Shown piece after piece: positions 23,007 to 30,378 of a stretch of 33,108 bases of DNA. The notes beneath the pieces were generated by a model. The model saw only the letters and a program-made list of their open reading frames with translations. It did no database searches and was not told where the DNA came from. Position numbers and translations under genes: made by a program. The stretch comes from Chloroflexota bacterium (GTDB taxonomy: Bacteria > Chloroflexota > UBA11872): the NCBI GenBank assembly GCA_026707585.1, contig JAPOWQ010000014.1, positions 1 to 33,108 on the forward strand. Reading direction: 5' to 3'. How positions within the stretch are numbered: the first letter of the stretch is position 1; every line of letters starts with the position of its first letter.

Positions 23007-23867
23007 ATGCGCAGCGGAGTCGTTGGACTGCTGCCGTCCGATCCCCCGTCAATCACGACAGCCGACGCCCGACGCGCCCTTGAGCTTGGCTTCACCGGGA
23101 CGAGCGTGCAGCTCGGCCAGCCGGATACCTACGCGCTCGACGAGTTTCGGCGCGTGGGCGACCTGCTTAACGCTGAGGGCCTGACCGTCGCGCAGGCCAA
23201 CGGCCAGTACCCCTCGCTGATCTCGCTGGACCCCGCCGTTCGCCAGGCCGGCATCGACGGCATGCGGCGGCACATGCAAGCCGCCCACGCGCTGCGGGCC
23301 GAGACGCTCTACATCCGTCCGGGCGGCCTCAACCCCGTCGGCCCCTGGTATCCGCATCCCGATCACCACCAGGACGCCGCCTTCGAGCGCGCCGTCGAGA
23401 GCATTTCTCTCATTGCCGAGGCCGCCGAGGCCGAGGGCATCACGCTCACCGTCGAGGGCCACGTCCTCTCGGTGCTGGATCGTCCCGAGCGCATCGCCGA
23501 ACTCTTCCGCCGGATTCCCACCCGGGCCCTCGGCTTCAACCTCGACCCCGTGAACTTCATCGGCAGCATCTGGGACGCCTGGAACCCGGACCCGGTCTAC
23601 GAGCGCCTGCTGGAGGCGGCGCACGGACGCATCCCGGCCGCGCACTGGAAGGACTACACCCTCGAGGACCGCCTGGTGCTGCACATCGAGGAAGTCCCCC
23701 TAGGTCAGGGCGTCGTCGACCACGCCGCGTGGCTCACGGCGCTCGACGAAGTCGCCCCGCGCGCCTGGGTCCTCATCGAACACCTCCCGCCCGAACTCAT
23801 CCCCGCAGCCAAGCGCGTGCTGGACGCCGCGATGGCTGAGGCTGGCCTCAACTGGGACCCTGCCTGA
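23007..23867 (+). CDS. Sugar phosphate isomerase/epimerase-like TIM barrel
   Basis: The 286-residue protein belongs to the xylose isomerase-like/AP endonuclease family 2 group. The metal-binding tetrad is visible: E150 (TVEGHV), D180 (FNLDPVNF), H213 (AAHWKDY) and E258 (VLIEHLP). Such enzymes isomerise or epimerise ketoses, inosose or related sugars, often downstream of Gfo/Idh dehydrogenases, so a role with those genes is likely. ATG at 23007 has CGGAG 7 bases upstream. It stands 52 bases after the second MFS gene and may belong to the same transcript. The substrate is unknown; D-psicose/tagatose 3-epimerase or inosose dehydratase type are possibilities. Confidence 0.85.
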   Translation: MRSGVVGLLPSDPPSITTADARRALELGFTGTSVQLGQPDTYALDEFRRVGDLLNAEGLTVAQANGQYPSLISLDPAVRQAGIDGMRRHMQAAHALRAETLYIRPGGLNPVGPWYPHPDHHQDAAFERAVESISLIAEAAEAEGITLTVEGHVLSVLDRPERIAELFRRIPTRALGFNLDPVNFIGSIWDAWNPDPVYERLLEAAHGRIPAAHWKDYTLEDRLVLHIEEVPLGQGVVDHAAWLTALDEVAPRAWVLIEHLPPELIPAAKRVLDAAMAEAGLNWDPA

Positions 23868-23884
23868 CAGCGAAGCGGGTGGCT

Positions 23885-24205
23885 CTACTCGGTCTGCTCG
23901 TAGCCTGCCGAAGCGGTGAGAGCGAATGGACGCCGTCGGTCAACCGATGTCTCGACGCGAATCAGGCGGAACTCCTCGAGGCTCAGATCTCGAAGGCGTC
24001 CCTCGGAGTCGTCGGGCGCGGCCGCACTGATCGCGACCTTGATGGAATCGAAGTCCGCCCTTAGCTCTCTGACATCCGCTTCGAGCGCAGCCAGCCGCTG
24101 ATCCATGCGCTCAATAATCTGAAGAATGCTACGGAGCGTCTTGTCGTCCGATTCCGCGCGTGGCTCAGGCCGCGCGTCGCGCGTTTCAATCGTAGGCGTA
24201 GCCAG
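23885..24205 (-). CDS. Small coiled-coil protein
   Basis: The protein is about 106 residues if started at CTG 24205, which has a GAGGGGGG run just upstream. An ATG further upstream at 24364 would extend it across the parS site and add an implausible MFHVKH stretch, so I reject that start. The core (SILQIIERMDQRLAALEADV and RELRADFDSIK) is a heptad coiled coil, and no membrane segment is seen. Function is unknown. It resembles the coiled-coil part of the protein at 2776-2991 in general character only. It converges on the sugar isomerase gene. The start and even its expression are uncertain. Confidence 0.45.
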   Translation of the reverse strand: MATPTIETRDARPEPRAESDDKTLRSILQIIERMDQRLAALEADVRELRADFDSIKVAISAAAPDDSEGRLRDLSLEEFRLIRVETSVDRRRPFALTASAGYEQTE

Positions 24206-24335
24206 GCGAGTCCCCCCTCGTGTGAATGGGTGTGGTTCCCCGCCCTGCGTCAATTGTAGCGACCCGAACGAATCTCGTAGATTCCGACAGATGACCGCCC
24301 TGACCGGCAGTCGGCCTACCAAGAAACAGCGCGAA

Positions 24336-24351
24336 TGTTTCACGTGAAACA
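24336..24351. other. parS centromere site
   Basis: TGTTTCACGTGAAACA is the exact 16-bp parS consensus recognised by chromosomal ParB proteins in most bacteria. The palindrome extends to 20 bp (24334-24353). ParB loads here to form the segregation complex and recruit SMC. It lies between the coiled-coil gene and the SDR gene, about 22 kb from rpmH, which fits the origin-proximal location of parS sites. I saw no second parS in the window. Confidence 0.93.
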
Positions 24352-24378
24352 TTGCAACCTCCACGAGGACGCTGCCCG

Positions 24379-25125
24379 ATGACCACCGACTCGCTAAACG
24401 ACCGCGTCATCATCGTCACCGGCGGCGCATCCGGCATCGGTCGCGCCACCGCCGAGCTCTGCGCCCGGCGCGGCGCCCGCGTGGTGCTGGCCGACCTCCC
24501 GCAGAGTGAAGGCGCGGCCGTTGCCGACAGCCTGACCGCCGACGGCCACACCGTCCGCTTCGTCGCCTGCGACGTTTCCGATGAGTCCGACGTCGAAAAC
24601 CTGCTGGCCGCCACATCCGAGTTTGGCCGCCTGAACGTCCTGATCGCCTGCGCGGGCATCCTCCAGGGCGCCACGATTCCGATCGAGGACTTCGAGACCG
24701 CCACCTTCGACCGCGTCCTCGGCGTCAACGCCCGCGGCATGTTCCTCTGCGCAAAGCATTCGGTACGCGCGATGAGCGAAGCCGGCGGCGTGATCCTGCT
24801 GCTGGCCTCCGGCGCCGGGGTCACCAGCGGCAGTTCGTCCTACGCCTACGGCACCAGCAAGGGCGCCGTGCATGGCCTGGGCCTGGTCATGCAAGGACGC
24901 ATGGGCTATTACCCCATCCGGGTCAACACCGTGGCACCGGGCAGCATCGCCACCGCGCTCAAGCTGCAAAACGTGATCGATGTCGGCCAGGCCTCCGGCG
25001 TCTCCGACGAAGAAATCCGCCGCCGCCACGCTGCACTTGGCGACCCCATCGGCGTAGCCCGCGTCCTCGCCTTCCTGGCCTCCGACGAAGCCTACTACGT
25101 CCGCGGCACCGTCTTCACCCGCTAG
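24379..25125 (+). CDS. Short-chain dehydrogenase/reductase
   Basis: The 248-residue enzyme has the NAD(P) motif TGGASGIG (14-21), the NAG-like CAG (91-93), N117, S144 and the catalytic Y157..K161 (YAYGTSK). It probably interconverts an alcohol or sugar hydroxyl with a ketone. The C-terminus ends YYVRGTVFTR; SDR proteins of this class usually continue with about 10-15 more residues including a VDGG motif, so this one is slightly truncated. ATG at 24379 has GAGGA 9 bases upstream. A parS site lies 27 bases before the ATG. Confidence 0.88.
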   Translation: MTTDSLNDRVIIVTGGASGIGRATAELCARRGARVVLADLPQSEGAAVADSLTADGHTVRFVACDVSDESDVENLLAATSEFGRLNVLIACAGILQGATIPIEDFETATFDRVLGVNARGMFLCAKHSVRAMSEAGGVILLLASGAGVTSGSSSYAYGTSKGAVHGLGLVMQGRMGYYPIRVNTVAPGSIATALKLQNVIDVGQASGVSDEEIRRRHAALGDPIGVARVLAFLASDEAYYVRGTVFTR

Positions 25126-25338
25126 TCCGTCAGCGCCTCTGACTACGGGATTCGTCCGCCCGGCCCTTATCGCATCCGTTTCCGACCCTGCGAGGGAACG
25201 CTGAACCTCCTGTAGGCCGTTCGAACTAGCCCAATCGACGTAGTGGCTGGTCGCAAAGTTGTGGAGATTGGCCGATGCCGAGGCGCGCGCCGCCAGCCAA
25301 CCTCTTGCGTGGTAGTTCCTTGCTGCGGAGTACGCCTC
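25126..25338. other. Intergenic gap without recognised features
   Basis: No gene, tRNA or strong promoter is recognised here. There are no clear hairpins of more than 6 bp. It probably contains the promoter of the solute-binding protein gene. Confidence 0.4.
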
Positions 25339-26880
25339 GTGTCCGGCCATTCCACACTGTCACGCCTGAACCCGCGCTCGCGCCCCATGGCTCGTCGCAT
25401 GCTGTTGCGCGGCGTCGGCTGGGGCGCCCTGGGCGCTTCTGCTGCTGCTCTGCTGGCCGCCTGCGGCGATCCCGAACTGCCCGAGCCGCCCGTCCTCGCG
25501 GGTCGGGCCGCCTCGCCGCCCTCCGAGCCCGTTACGCCCGTAGTCGCCGTCCAGGAACGCACCGCGCAGCCCCAACCCGCCGCCCCGGTCACTATCGGCA
25601 TCCCCATCGGAAACCCGCTCTTCGACCCGGTGGCGCTGCGGATCGCCGGGCTCGCCGCCGACTCCACGCAATCCGCCGACGCGCCCGCCGAGTTACGGAT
25701 CGTGCAGTTGGAACAAGTCCGCGACTTTGACCCGTATCACCCGCAGGAGGTCGCGGCCGCGGTCGAGGCCACCCTGCCCAACCATCCCCAACTCGACGCG
25801 TTGCTGGTGCTGGATCCTGGCATCGCCCTCACCCTCGCCGAGGGCGGCCACCTGGCGCCCGTCAACGGTCCCGCCGCATCCGCCCCCGGCTTCAGCGCGG
25901 ACGATTTTCTTCCCTCCGCAATCGGCCCGTTGACCGCCGGCGGCAATCTGTTCGGGCTGCCGCTCTGGATGAGCGTCAACATGCTGCGCTACACCCCCGG
26001 TCACTTCGTTGATGCGGGCGTAAACCCCGAAGACCTGCGCGACTGGGACTGGGAGCAGTACCGGGAGACCGCTCGCCGTCTCACCCGGGTCGATGCCGCC
26101 GGCCAGCCAGAGCGCTGGGGAGCGTTCGCGCCACCGGGGTTGATGCCCGGCCACCAGTGGATCTGGCAGAACGGCGGCTCGATCGCGAACCTGGACGCTC
26201 GTCGGGCCACCCTGGACACCACCACGGCCCTGGAAGCCGTGGAGTTTCTGCACGATCTCGGCAATGACGGCATCGGTCCCCGGCTCGAATTTGATTCCGG
26301 GGCAGTTTCGATCACGATTTCCCACGACAGCGCTGAAATGCTGATTCAAGGCGCCCCGGTGGCAATGCTTGGCGCGCCGGTCGGTGGCCTGTTCGGCGGG
26401 CTGTTTGGCAACGAACTCAGCGCCGGCGGGCTGTTGGCGCCGCCGCGCCAGCAACAGTCGGCGTCTGATGCGATGGTCTTTGGCGTGCTGTCCCTGCTCA
26501 GCGCCAGCGACAACCCTGACGCCACCTTCCGAACGCTGGACTGGATAGCCTCCCGGATCGCCCCTGTGGCCACTGTCCCCGCGCGCGGAGCGTCGGCGGC
26601 GCAACTCCAACTCCAGGGCGGCTACAGTGCCGCGGACGCCGGCGCCGTCATGCAGGCCGTCGACTCTGCCCAGGCGCTCAACGGACCCTACGCGCCCGGC
26701 ATCAGGGCGGCGATGTTTCACCGCGTCGATCTTCCTATCGCCTCGGGCCAGGCCGATCCCGCCGGCGCGCTGGCCGCCGCGCAACAGGCCATCGACGAGC
26801 TGCTCAGGCAGAGCCCGGCGGACGCTCTGAAGCACGCCGGGGAGCAGTCGGAGTCCGAAAGCTCGGAGCGGGGTAGCTAG
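25339..26880 (+). CDS. Extracellular solute-binding lipoprotein (ABC sugar-uptake type)
   Basis: The protein probably captures a sugar or oligosaccharide outside the cell for an ABC importer. It has a Tat-like lipoprotein signal: RR at residues 19-20 (RRMLLRG), a hydrophobic stretch, and the lipobox LAAC with lipidated C42. A low-complexity Pro/Ala/Glu segment follows, then a family 1 solute-binding domain (LPLWMSVNMLRY, WDWEQYRETARRLTRVD, GSIANLDARRATLDTTTALEAVEFL). It has 513 residues from GTG at 25339, which has GGAG 8 bases upstream; ATG at 25387 without Shine-Dalgarno is the alternative. No permease or ATPase gene is adjacent, so it is an orphan here. Confidence 0.8.
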   Translation: MSGHSTLSRLNPRSRPMARRMLLRGVGWGALGASAAALLAACGDPELPEPPVLAGRAASPPSEPVTPVVAVQERTAQPQPAAPVTIGIPIGNPLFDPVALRIAGLAADSTQSADAPAELRIVQLEQVRDFDPYHPQEVAAAVEATLPNHPQLDALLVLDPGIALTLAEGGHLAPVNGPAASAPGFSADDFLPSAIGPLTAGGNLFGLPLWMSVNMLRYTPGHFVDAGVNPEDLRDWDWEQYRETARRLTRVDAAGQPERWGAFAPPGLMPGHQWIWQNGGSIANLDARRATLDTTTALEAVEFLHDLGNDGIGPRLEFDSGAVSITISHDSAEMLIQGAPVAMLGAPVGGLFGGLFGNELSAGGLLAPPRQQQSASDAMVFGVLSLLSASDNPDATFRTLDWIASRIAPVATVPARGASAAQLQLQGGYSAADAGAVMQAVDSAQALNGPYAPGIRAAMFHRVDLPIASGQADPAGALAAAQQAIDELLRQSPADALKHAGEQSESESSERGS

Positions 26881-26911
26881 CGGCAGCGAGCCTCTGACGC
26901 GGGCCAACCGG

Positions 26912-27871
26912 TCACGGCTGGTAAGCCAGATCCGGAAACTCCTCCGCCGCCGCGCGCACGAACCCTTCCCAGCCCTTGTGCGACACGGGAAGGTAGGGCC
27001 GGCGGGTGTCCCAGGTGGTTTCCACCAGGAACGGCGAGGCCGCTGACATGGCCTTGCCGATGATTCCGTGCAAATTGCCGTCTTCCACCAGGTGGCGCTT
27101 GGCGATGCCGCCAAAGGCGTGCAGCCGCTCGTTGCGCCGCGCCGCCGCCTCCCAGTCGCCCCGCTCGATCTCCTCCCACCAGTCCAGCATGAACGTCGGG
27201 TTGTAGCCCGCCATCCACGAGTAGTTGCCCCGCGCCCCGTGCATCGCAAAGGCCGTCAGCACGTGCTCCCCGGCAAAGCAACTCAGCTCCGGCGCCTGCC
27301 GCCGCACGTCCATGAAGCCGTCCACGCCCGCCTGCACGTACTTGGCCCCGATCAGCTTCGGGAACTTCGCGGCCAGTGCGCGGTACTCGTCGCCGCCCAG
27401 CACGTGCGGCTGCCGCGGCGTGTTGTATTGGATCAGGCCGAAGTCGTCGGGCACCGCGTCCGACACGTCCTCCCAGAACTGGTCGAACGAGGCCGGCGTC
27501 ATCGGCATGAACACCGGATGCCCCACGTGCGCGCCCATCACCCCGCTGTCCGCCGCGATGCGCAGGCGGTCCACGGTGCCCTGCGTGTTCAGCCAGGTCA
27601 CCCCCGCCTGCGACGGCATACCCGCCTTCTGGCACTCGTCCCCGAACGCTTCGACCAGCGTGCGAAAGTCGTCCAGCTCGATCGCGTAGAACTCGCCGTC
27701 GCTGTCGGTCGTGTACGCCCCGTGCAGCCCCGCGGCATGGCAGCGCCGCACGTTCTCGCGCACCACCCCCGTATCGATCCTGTTGTCCGCCGTAAACGTC
27801 GTCGTCAGCGCAATCCAGATCCCATGCAGGTTCTCCCGCGTCAGCCCGCCCGCCATCTCGTCGCGTGCCAT
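26912..27871 (-). CDS. DapA/NanA-family aldolase or lyase
   Basis: The 319-residue TIM barrel belongs to the dihydrodipicolinate synthase/N-acetylneuraminate lyase superfamily. It keeps the catalytic tyrosine (Y149 in LIQYNTPRQ) and the Schiff-base lysine (K177 in IGAKYVQAG). The GTTGE phosphate/pyruvate motif is replaced by TDSDGE, so it is not a true DapA; a 2-keto-3-deoxy sugar acid aldolase or dehydratase is more likely. ATG at 27871 has AAGGA 8 bases upstream, and the frame to 27901 is less likely. It converges on the solute-binding protein and fits a sugar-acid route with the Gfo/Idh, SDR and isomerase genes. Confidence 0.85.
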   Translation of the reverse strand: MARDEMAGGLTRENLHGIWIALTTTFTADNRIDTGVVRENVRRCHAAGLHGAYTTDSDGEFYAIELDDFRTLVEAFGDECQKAGMPSQAGVTWLNTQGTVDRLRIAADSGVMGAHVGHPVFMPMTPASFDQFWEDVSDAVPDDFGLIQYNTPRQPHVLGGDEYRALAAKFPKLIGAKYVQAGVDGFMDVRRQAPELSCFAGEHVLTAFAMHGARGNYSWMAGYNPTFMLDWWEEIERGDWEAAARRNERLHAFGGIAKRHLVEDGNLHGIIGKAMSAASPFLVETTWDTRRPYLPVSHKGWEGFVRAAAEEFPDLAYQP

Positions 27872-27958
27872 ATTTCTCGTCCTTTTCGGAATCTCGCTCA
27901 ACTTTCCTGCCCATCATGCTCTGGGCGAGCCGCCGACGAGCGGAGCTGGCAAGCGCAA

Positions 27959-27983
27959 TGAGGAATCTCTTGAGTGTTCCTCA
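27959..27983. promoter_or_regulatory. Hairpin in the divergent region (first of three)
   Basis: TGAGGAA and TTCCTCA form a 7-bp stem with an 11-base loop. The gap 27872-28175 between the DapA-like gene and the antitoxin gene holds no gene but three hairpins, so this may be an operator or a relic of a mobile element end. Confidence 0.3.
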
Positions 27984-27988
27984 GCAAG

Positions 27989-28008
27989 GCGGAAATGCGC
28001 GTTTCCGC
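27989..28008. promoter_or_regulatory. Hairpin in the divergent region (second of three)
   Basis: GCGGAAA and TTTCCGC are perfectly complementary with a 6-base loop TGCGCG, starting 6 bases after the first hairpin. It lies upstream of the -10 box at 28057. Confidence 0.35.
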
Positions 28009-28056
28009 TATCAGTGCCGGGGGCTTAGCGCCACGAGAGATCGACGACTGGTCTCC

Positions 28057-28065
28057 TGATAAAAT
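28057..28065 (+). promoter_or_regulatory. Extended -10 promoter of the toxin-antitoxin pair
   Basis: TGATAAAAT is TGn followed by TAAAAT, a near-consensus extended -10. Transcription would start about 100 bases before the antitoxin ATG at 28176. No -35 box is clear. The stretch is AT-rich for this genome. Confidence 0.5.
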
Positions 28066-28081
28066 TCTGCAAGCCACTCGT

Positions 28082-28107
28082 GGCCACGACGGCCTTTCGC
28101 CGTGGCC
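28082..28107 (+). promoter_or_regulatory. Leader hairpin of the toxin-antitoxin transcript
   Basis: GGCCA and TGGCC, then CGGC and GCCG around a CTTTC loop, form a 9-bp stem with a 3-base bulge. It would lie near the 5' end of the transcript. It may be a binding site for the antitoxin or a leader structure. Confidence 0.35.
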
Positions 28108-28175
28108 CTCGCCGGGTCCCATCGCAGTACCCTCGAACAGTGGCTGTGGAACGACGGACAAGGACTTCGGTCGAT

Positions 28176-28862
28176 ATGCGAGCTTCGGAAACGTGGCCGG
28201 GGTTCTATACAGCGCTCGATGTCGCGCGGCTTGCGCAGATTCCGTCTCGAACTCTCTATGAGTGGCAGCAGCGCAAGATCATCAAGCCATCGATCGAGCT
28301 CAAGGGCGACGACGGCAAGACGATTCCGGGATACACCTACGCTGATCTGGTCCTGATCAGGATTCTTCGCGCGCTCCGCGAGGACAAGATCGACTTTTCG
28401 TCAGCCGCAATCGCGATCGACCACCTGTTCGCCCGTCTCGGACCACCGAGCCGCGGCTGGGCTGATGCACACGTCTACTTTCGGGGAAAACGCATCTATG
28501 CGTGGAAGCCGGACGACTGGGATGTGACCGAGGCGACAGCGATGGGGCAGAAGGTGGAGACACGAGCGTTTGGCGATGTCTTTCCGGAGCTTCGTCGGAT
28601 CGAGGAAGGCATATCAATCGTGGTTCCCGAAGAGTATTGGGGCCACGTCGACATCGATCCTCGCGTGAAGGATGGGCAGCCCGTGGTTCATGGCACGCGA
28701 ATTCCTACCAGCGCACTGGCGGATCTGGCGAGGAGGCCATGGTCGCCGAGCCGTATTGCCCAGGCGTACGGGATCGCCGTCGACACAGTGAGGCAAGTAC
28801 TCGACTATGAGCGCCGCCTCGAGATGGCGTCCCCAGCAGCAGCATCAGCGGCTGCTGTTTGA
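28176..28862 (+). CDS. DUF433 antitoxin with N-terminal MerR-like HTH (VapB45-like)
   Basis: The 228-residue protein has a MerR-type helix-turn-helix at about 10-40 (GFYTALDVARLAQIPSRTLYEW) and a DUF433 domain at about 155-214 (VDIDPRVKDGQPVVHGTRIP and ending VRQVLDYERRLE). DUF433 proteins are the antitoxins of PIN-like toxins such as Mycobacterium tuberculosis VapB45. It should bind and neutralise the downstream toxin and repress the operon. The toxin ATG lies 56 bases before this stop. ATG at 28176 is used, with AGGA about 11 bases upstream; an in-frame GTG at 28146 is possible. Confidence 0.82.
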   Translation: MRASETWPGFYTALDVARLAQIPSRTLYEWQQRKIIKPSIELKGDDGKTIPGYTYADLVLIRILRALREDKIDFSSAAIAIDHLFARLGPPSRGWADAHVYFRGKRIYAWKPDDWDVTEATAMGQKVETRAFGDVFPELRRIEEGISIVVPEEYWGHVDIDPRVKDGQPVVHGTRIPTSALADLARRPWSPSRIAQAYGIAVDTVRQVLDYERRLEMASPAAASAAAV

Positions 28863-29388
28863 CGCCGACATCGACCTCGGCGCCACCGGCCTGGCGGAGG
28901 CCGTTGGATTCGATGTTCTGCACGCCGTCGAGCGTGACGACCTGCGAACTGCGAGCGACGATTCGCTGATTCGGTGGGCGAACGATCGCCAGCGCATCTT
29001 GATTACGCACGATAGGCACCGGCCGACGGATCCAAGCAGTTCGCGGGTGGCATGGGAAATCGCCATTCGAGGAGGTCGCGTCATCAATCTTGGTCCCTCG
29101 ACGATGGGCGATCCCGCGAAAATCGTCGGAACCCTGCTGGTGACGTACTCGGAGTGGGCTGAGTTCTTTGACCGTGAGATCCACGGCCGGGTCCGTGTTC
29201 ATCCTGGCGGAACTGCCGGCACTCAGACCCAGGACCAGCTACTGCAGCAGCGCGCTGCACTCATCACCACGGATCCCGGTGACTTTCCAAACCGTCTGCG
29301 GTCCCGCGAACCAGGCCGTTCCCGTCGGCGTGAGGAAACGCCTGATCCGCGACAGATGGAGCTTCCAGACTTCCAGGAGTCCGATTGA
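28807..29388 (+). CDS. DUF5615 PIN-like toxin (VapC45-like)
   Basis: The N-terminal 110 residues follow the DUF5615 pattern: RLLFDADIDLGATGLAEAVGFDV, an acidic HAVERDDLRTASDDSLIRWA and ILITHDR. Acidic residues likely for metal binding are D19 and D21, D51 and D52, and D69. Such PIN-like proteins are RNases, and the adjoining DUF433 gene makes this a toxin-antitoxin pair. The first 56 bases overlap the antitoxin gene. At 193 residues it is longer than the usual 110-130; the extra C-terminal 70 residues are polar and Arg/Gln-rich, with no domain I recognise, and could be due to a late frameshift or fusion. Confidence 0.72.
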   Translation: MSAASRWRPQQQHQRLLFDADIDLGATGLAEAVGFDVLHAVERDDLRTASDDSLIRWANDRQRILITHDRHRPTDPSSSRVAWEIAIRGGRVINLGPSTMGDPAKIVGTLLVTYSEWAEFFDREIHGRVRVHPGGTAGTQTQDQLLQQRAALITTDPGDFPNRLRSREPGRSRRREETPDPRQMELPDFQESD

Positions 29389-29616
29389 CGCGATGCTGGG
29401 CTGGATCAGTGACCAATACGGTTGGCTAGCCGTTCCGATGACAGAGGTGTCGGACACGCCGCCAGCGCCCTCACCGCCATTGGCGCCACCACGCCGCCAG
29501 CCTCTCCGGTACCCAGGTGCTCACCGAGGGCGCCGATCTCGGCGAGCGATGGCGAAGAACGAACGCAAGGTCACGCTGACCGGCTCCCAATCGCCGCCTC
29601 GGCCACTCCTGCCCGG
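29389..29616. other. Intergenic gap without recognised features
   Basis: Between the toxin stop and the ABC permease stop there is no gene I can support. Two plus-strand frames extend across it and into the permease, but their residue content is Pro/Arg/Ala-rich without motifs, as expected for shadows in GC-rich DNA. GGCTAGCC near 29431-29438 is an 8-bp palindrome. Confidence 0.4.
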
Positions 29617-30378
29617 TCAGCCGACTCGCCAGCGCAGGCGCCGTTCGACGAACCAGAGGACAGCCACCGAAAGGCCGGCCAGGACACCCAGATCCAGCGC
29701 CAGCCGACCGCTGACAGGCCCCAGCAGAACCTGTCGTAATGCCGATGCCGCGTAGGTTGCCGGGCTCGCGTAGCCGGCCAGGTTAAGGGCCTCCGGCAGT
29801 AGCTCGGGCGGCACGAGGACCGGTCCAAGGCTCAGCAGCAAGAGCGTCAACAGCAGGCTGACCGAGCCGGCCTCTTCGGGAGTCCGTGCCATCGACCCAA
29901 CCAGGGCTCCGATACTTGCCAGTGGAATGGCGCACAGCGGCACCACCAGCAGCACCCAGGGGCTTGGCGCCAGTGCGACGCCCAGGATTCTCGAGCCGGC
30001 CGCAATCGTGACGACAACCGCCGGAAGCGCCAGCAGGAGAAAGGCAACGACGGTTGCCACGATGAGCGCCGACTTGTAGACCGGCAGCGTGGCAACGAAG
30101 CGCAAGGTGCCCTTCGCCCGCATGTAGGCAAAGTTGCTCGACACTTTGTTCTGGTTCTCGAACATCAGGGCCAGGACCACGTTGCCGACCAGCACGTATT
30201 CGAGCGCCACGACCCCCGAGTCGCGGATGAGGATTCCGAGCATGGTGATGCTCAGCAGTGGCGCCGCCATGCCCAGTACCACCATGCTGCGCCAGCCCCA
30301 GCGCCAGTTGGCCAGTTGCACCAGCAGCAACTCGGCCAGCTGACAGGCGAAAGCCTGCCGGCCGCGGCGATCAGTCAC
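29617..30378 (-). CDS. ABC-2-type exporter permease
   Basis: The 253-residue membrane subunit has about six hydrophobic segments (e.g. SMVVLGMAAPLLSITMLGIL, 31-50; SALIVATVVAFLLLALPAVV, 103-122; WVLLVVPLCAIPLASIGALV, 141-160; the conserved SLLLTLLLLSLGPVLVPPEL, 174-193). The sequence PATYAASALRQVLLGP is typical of ABC-2 permeases. GTG at 30378 overlaps the ATPase stop, so the pair is translationally coupled. The frame runs further upstream to 30855, but that part is a shadow of the ATPase. The exported compound is unknown; drugs, lipids or polysaccharides are all possible. Confidence 0.85.
   Translation of the reverse strand: MTDRRGRQAFACQLAELLLVQLANWRWGWRSMVVLGMAAPLLSITMLGILIRDSGVVALEYVLVGNVVLALMFENQNKVSSNFAYMRAKGTLRFVATLPVYKSALIVATVVAFLLLALPAVVVTIAAGSRILGVALAPSPWVLLVVPLCAIPLASIGALVGSMARTPEEAGSVSLLLTLLLLSLGPVLVPPELLPEALNLAGYASPATYAASALRQVLLGPVSGRLALDLGVLAGLSVAVLWFVERRLRWRVG

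Noticed and set aside
24206-24364. N-terminal extension of the coiled-coil protein containing MFHVKH
   Set aside because: That peptide is simply parS translated in one frame, and the extended part has no protein features.
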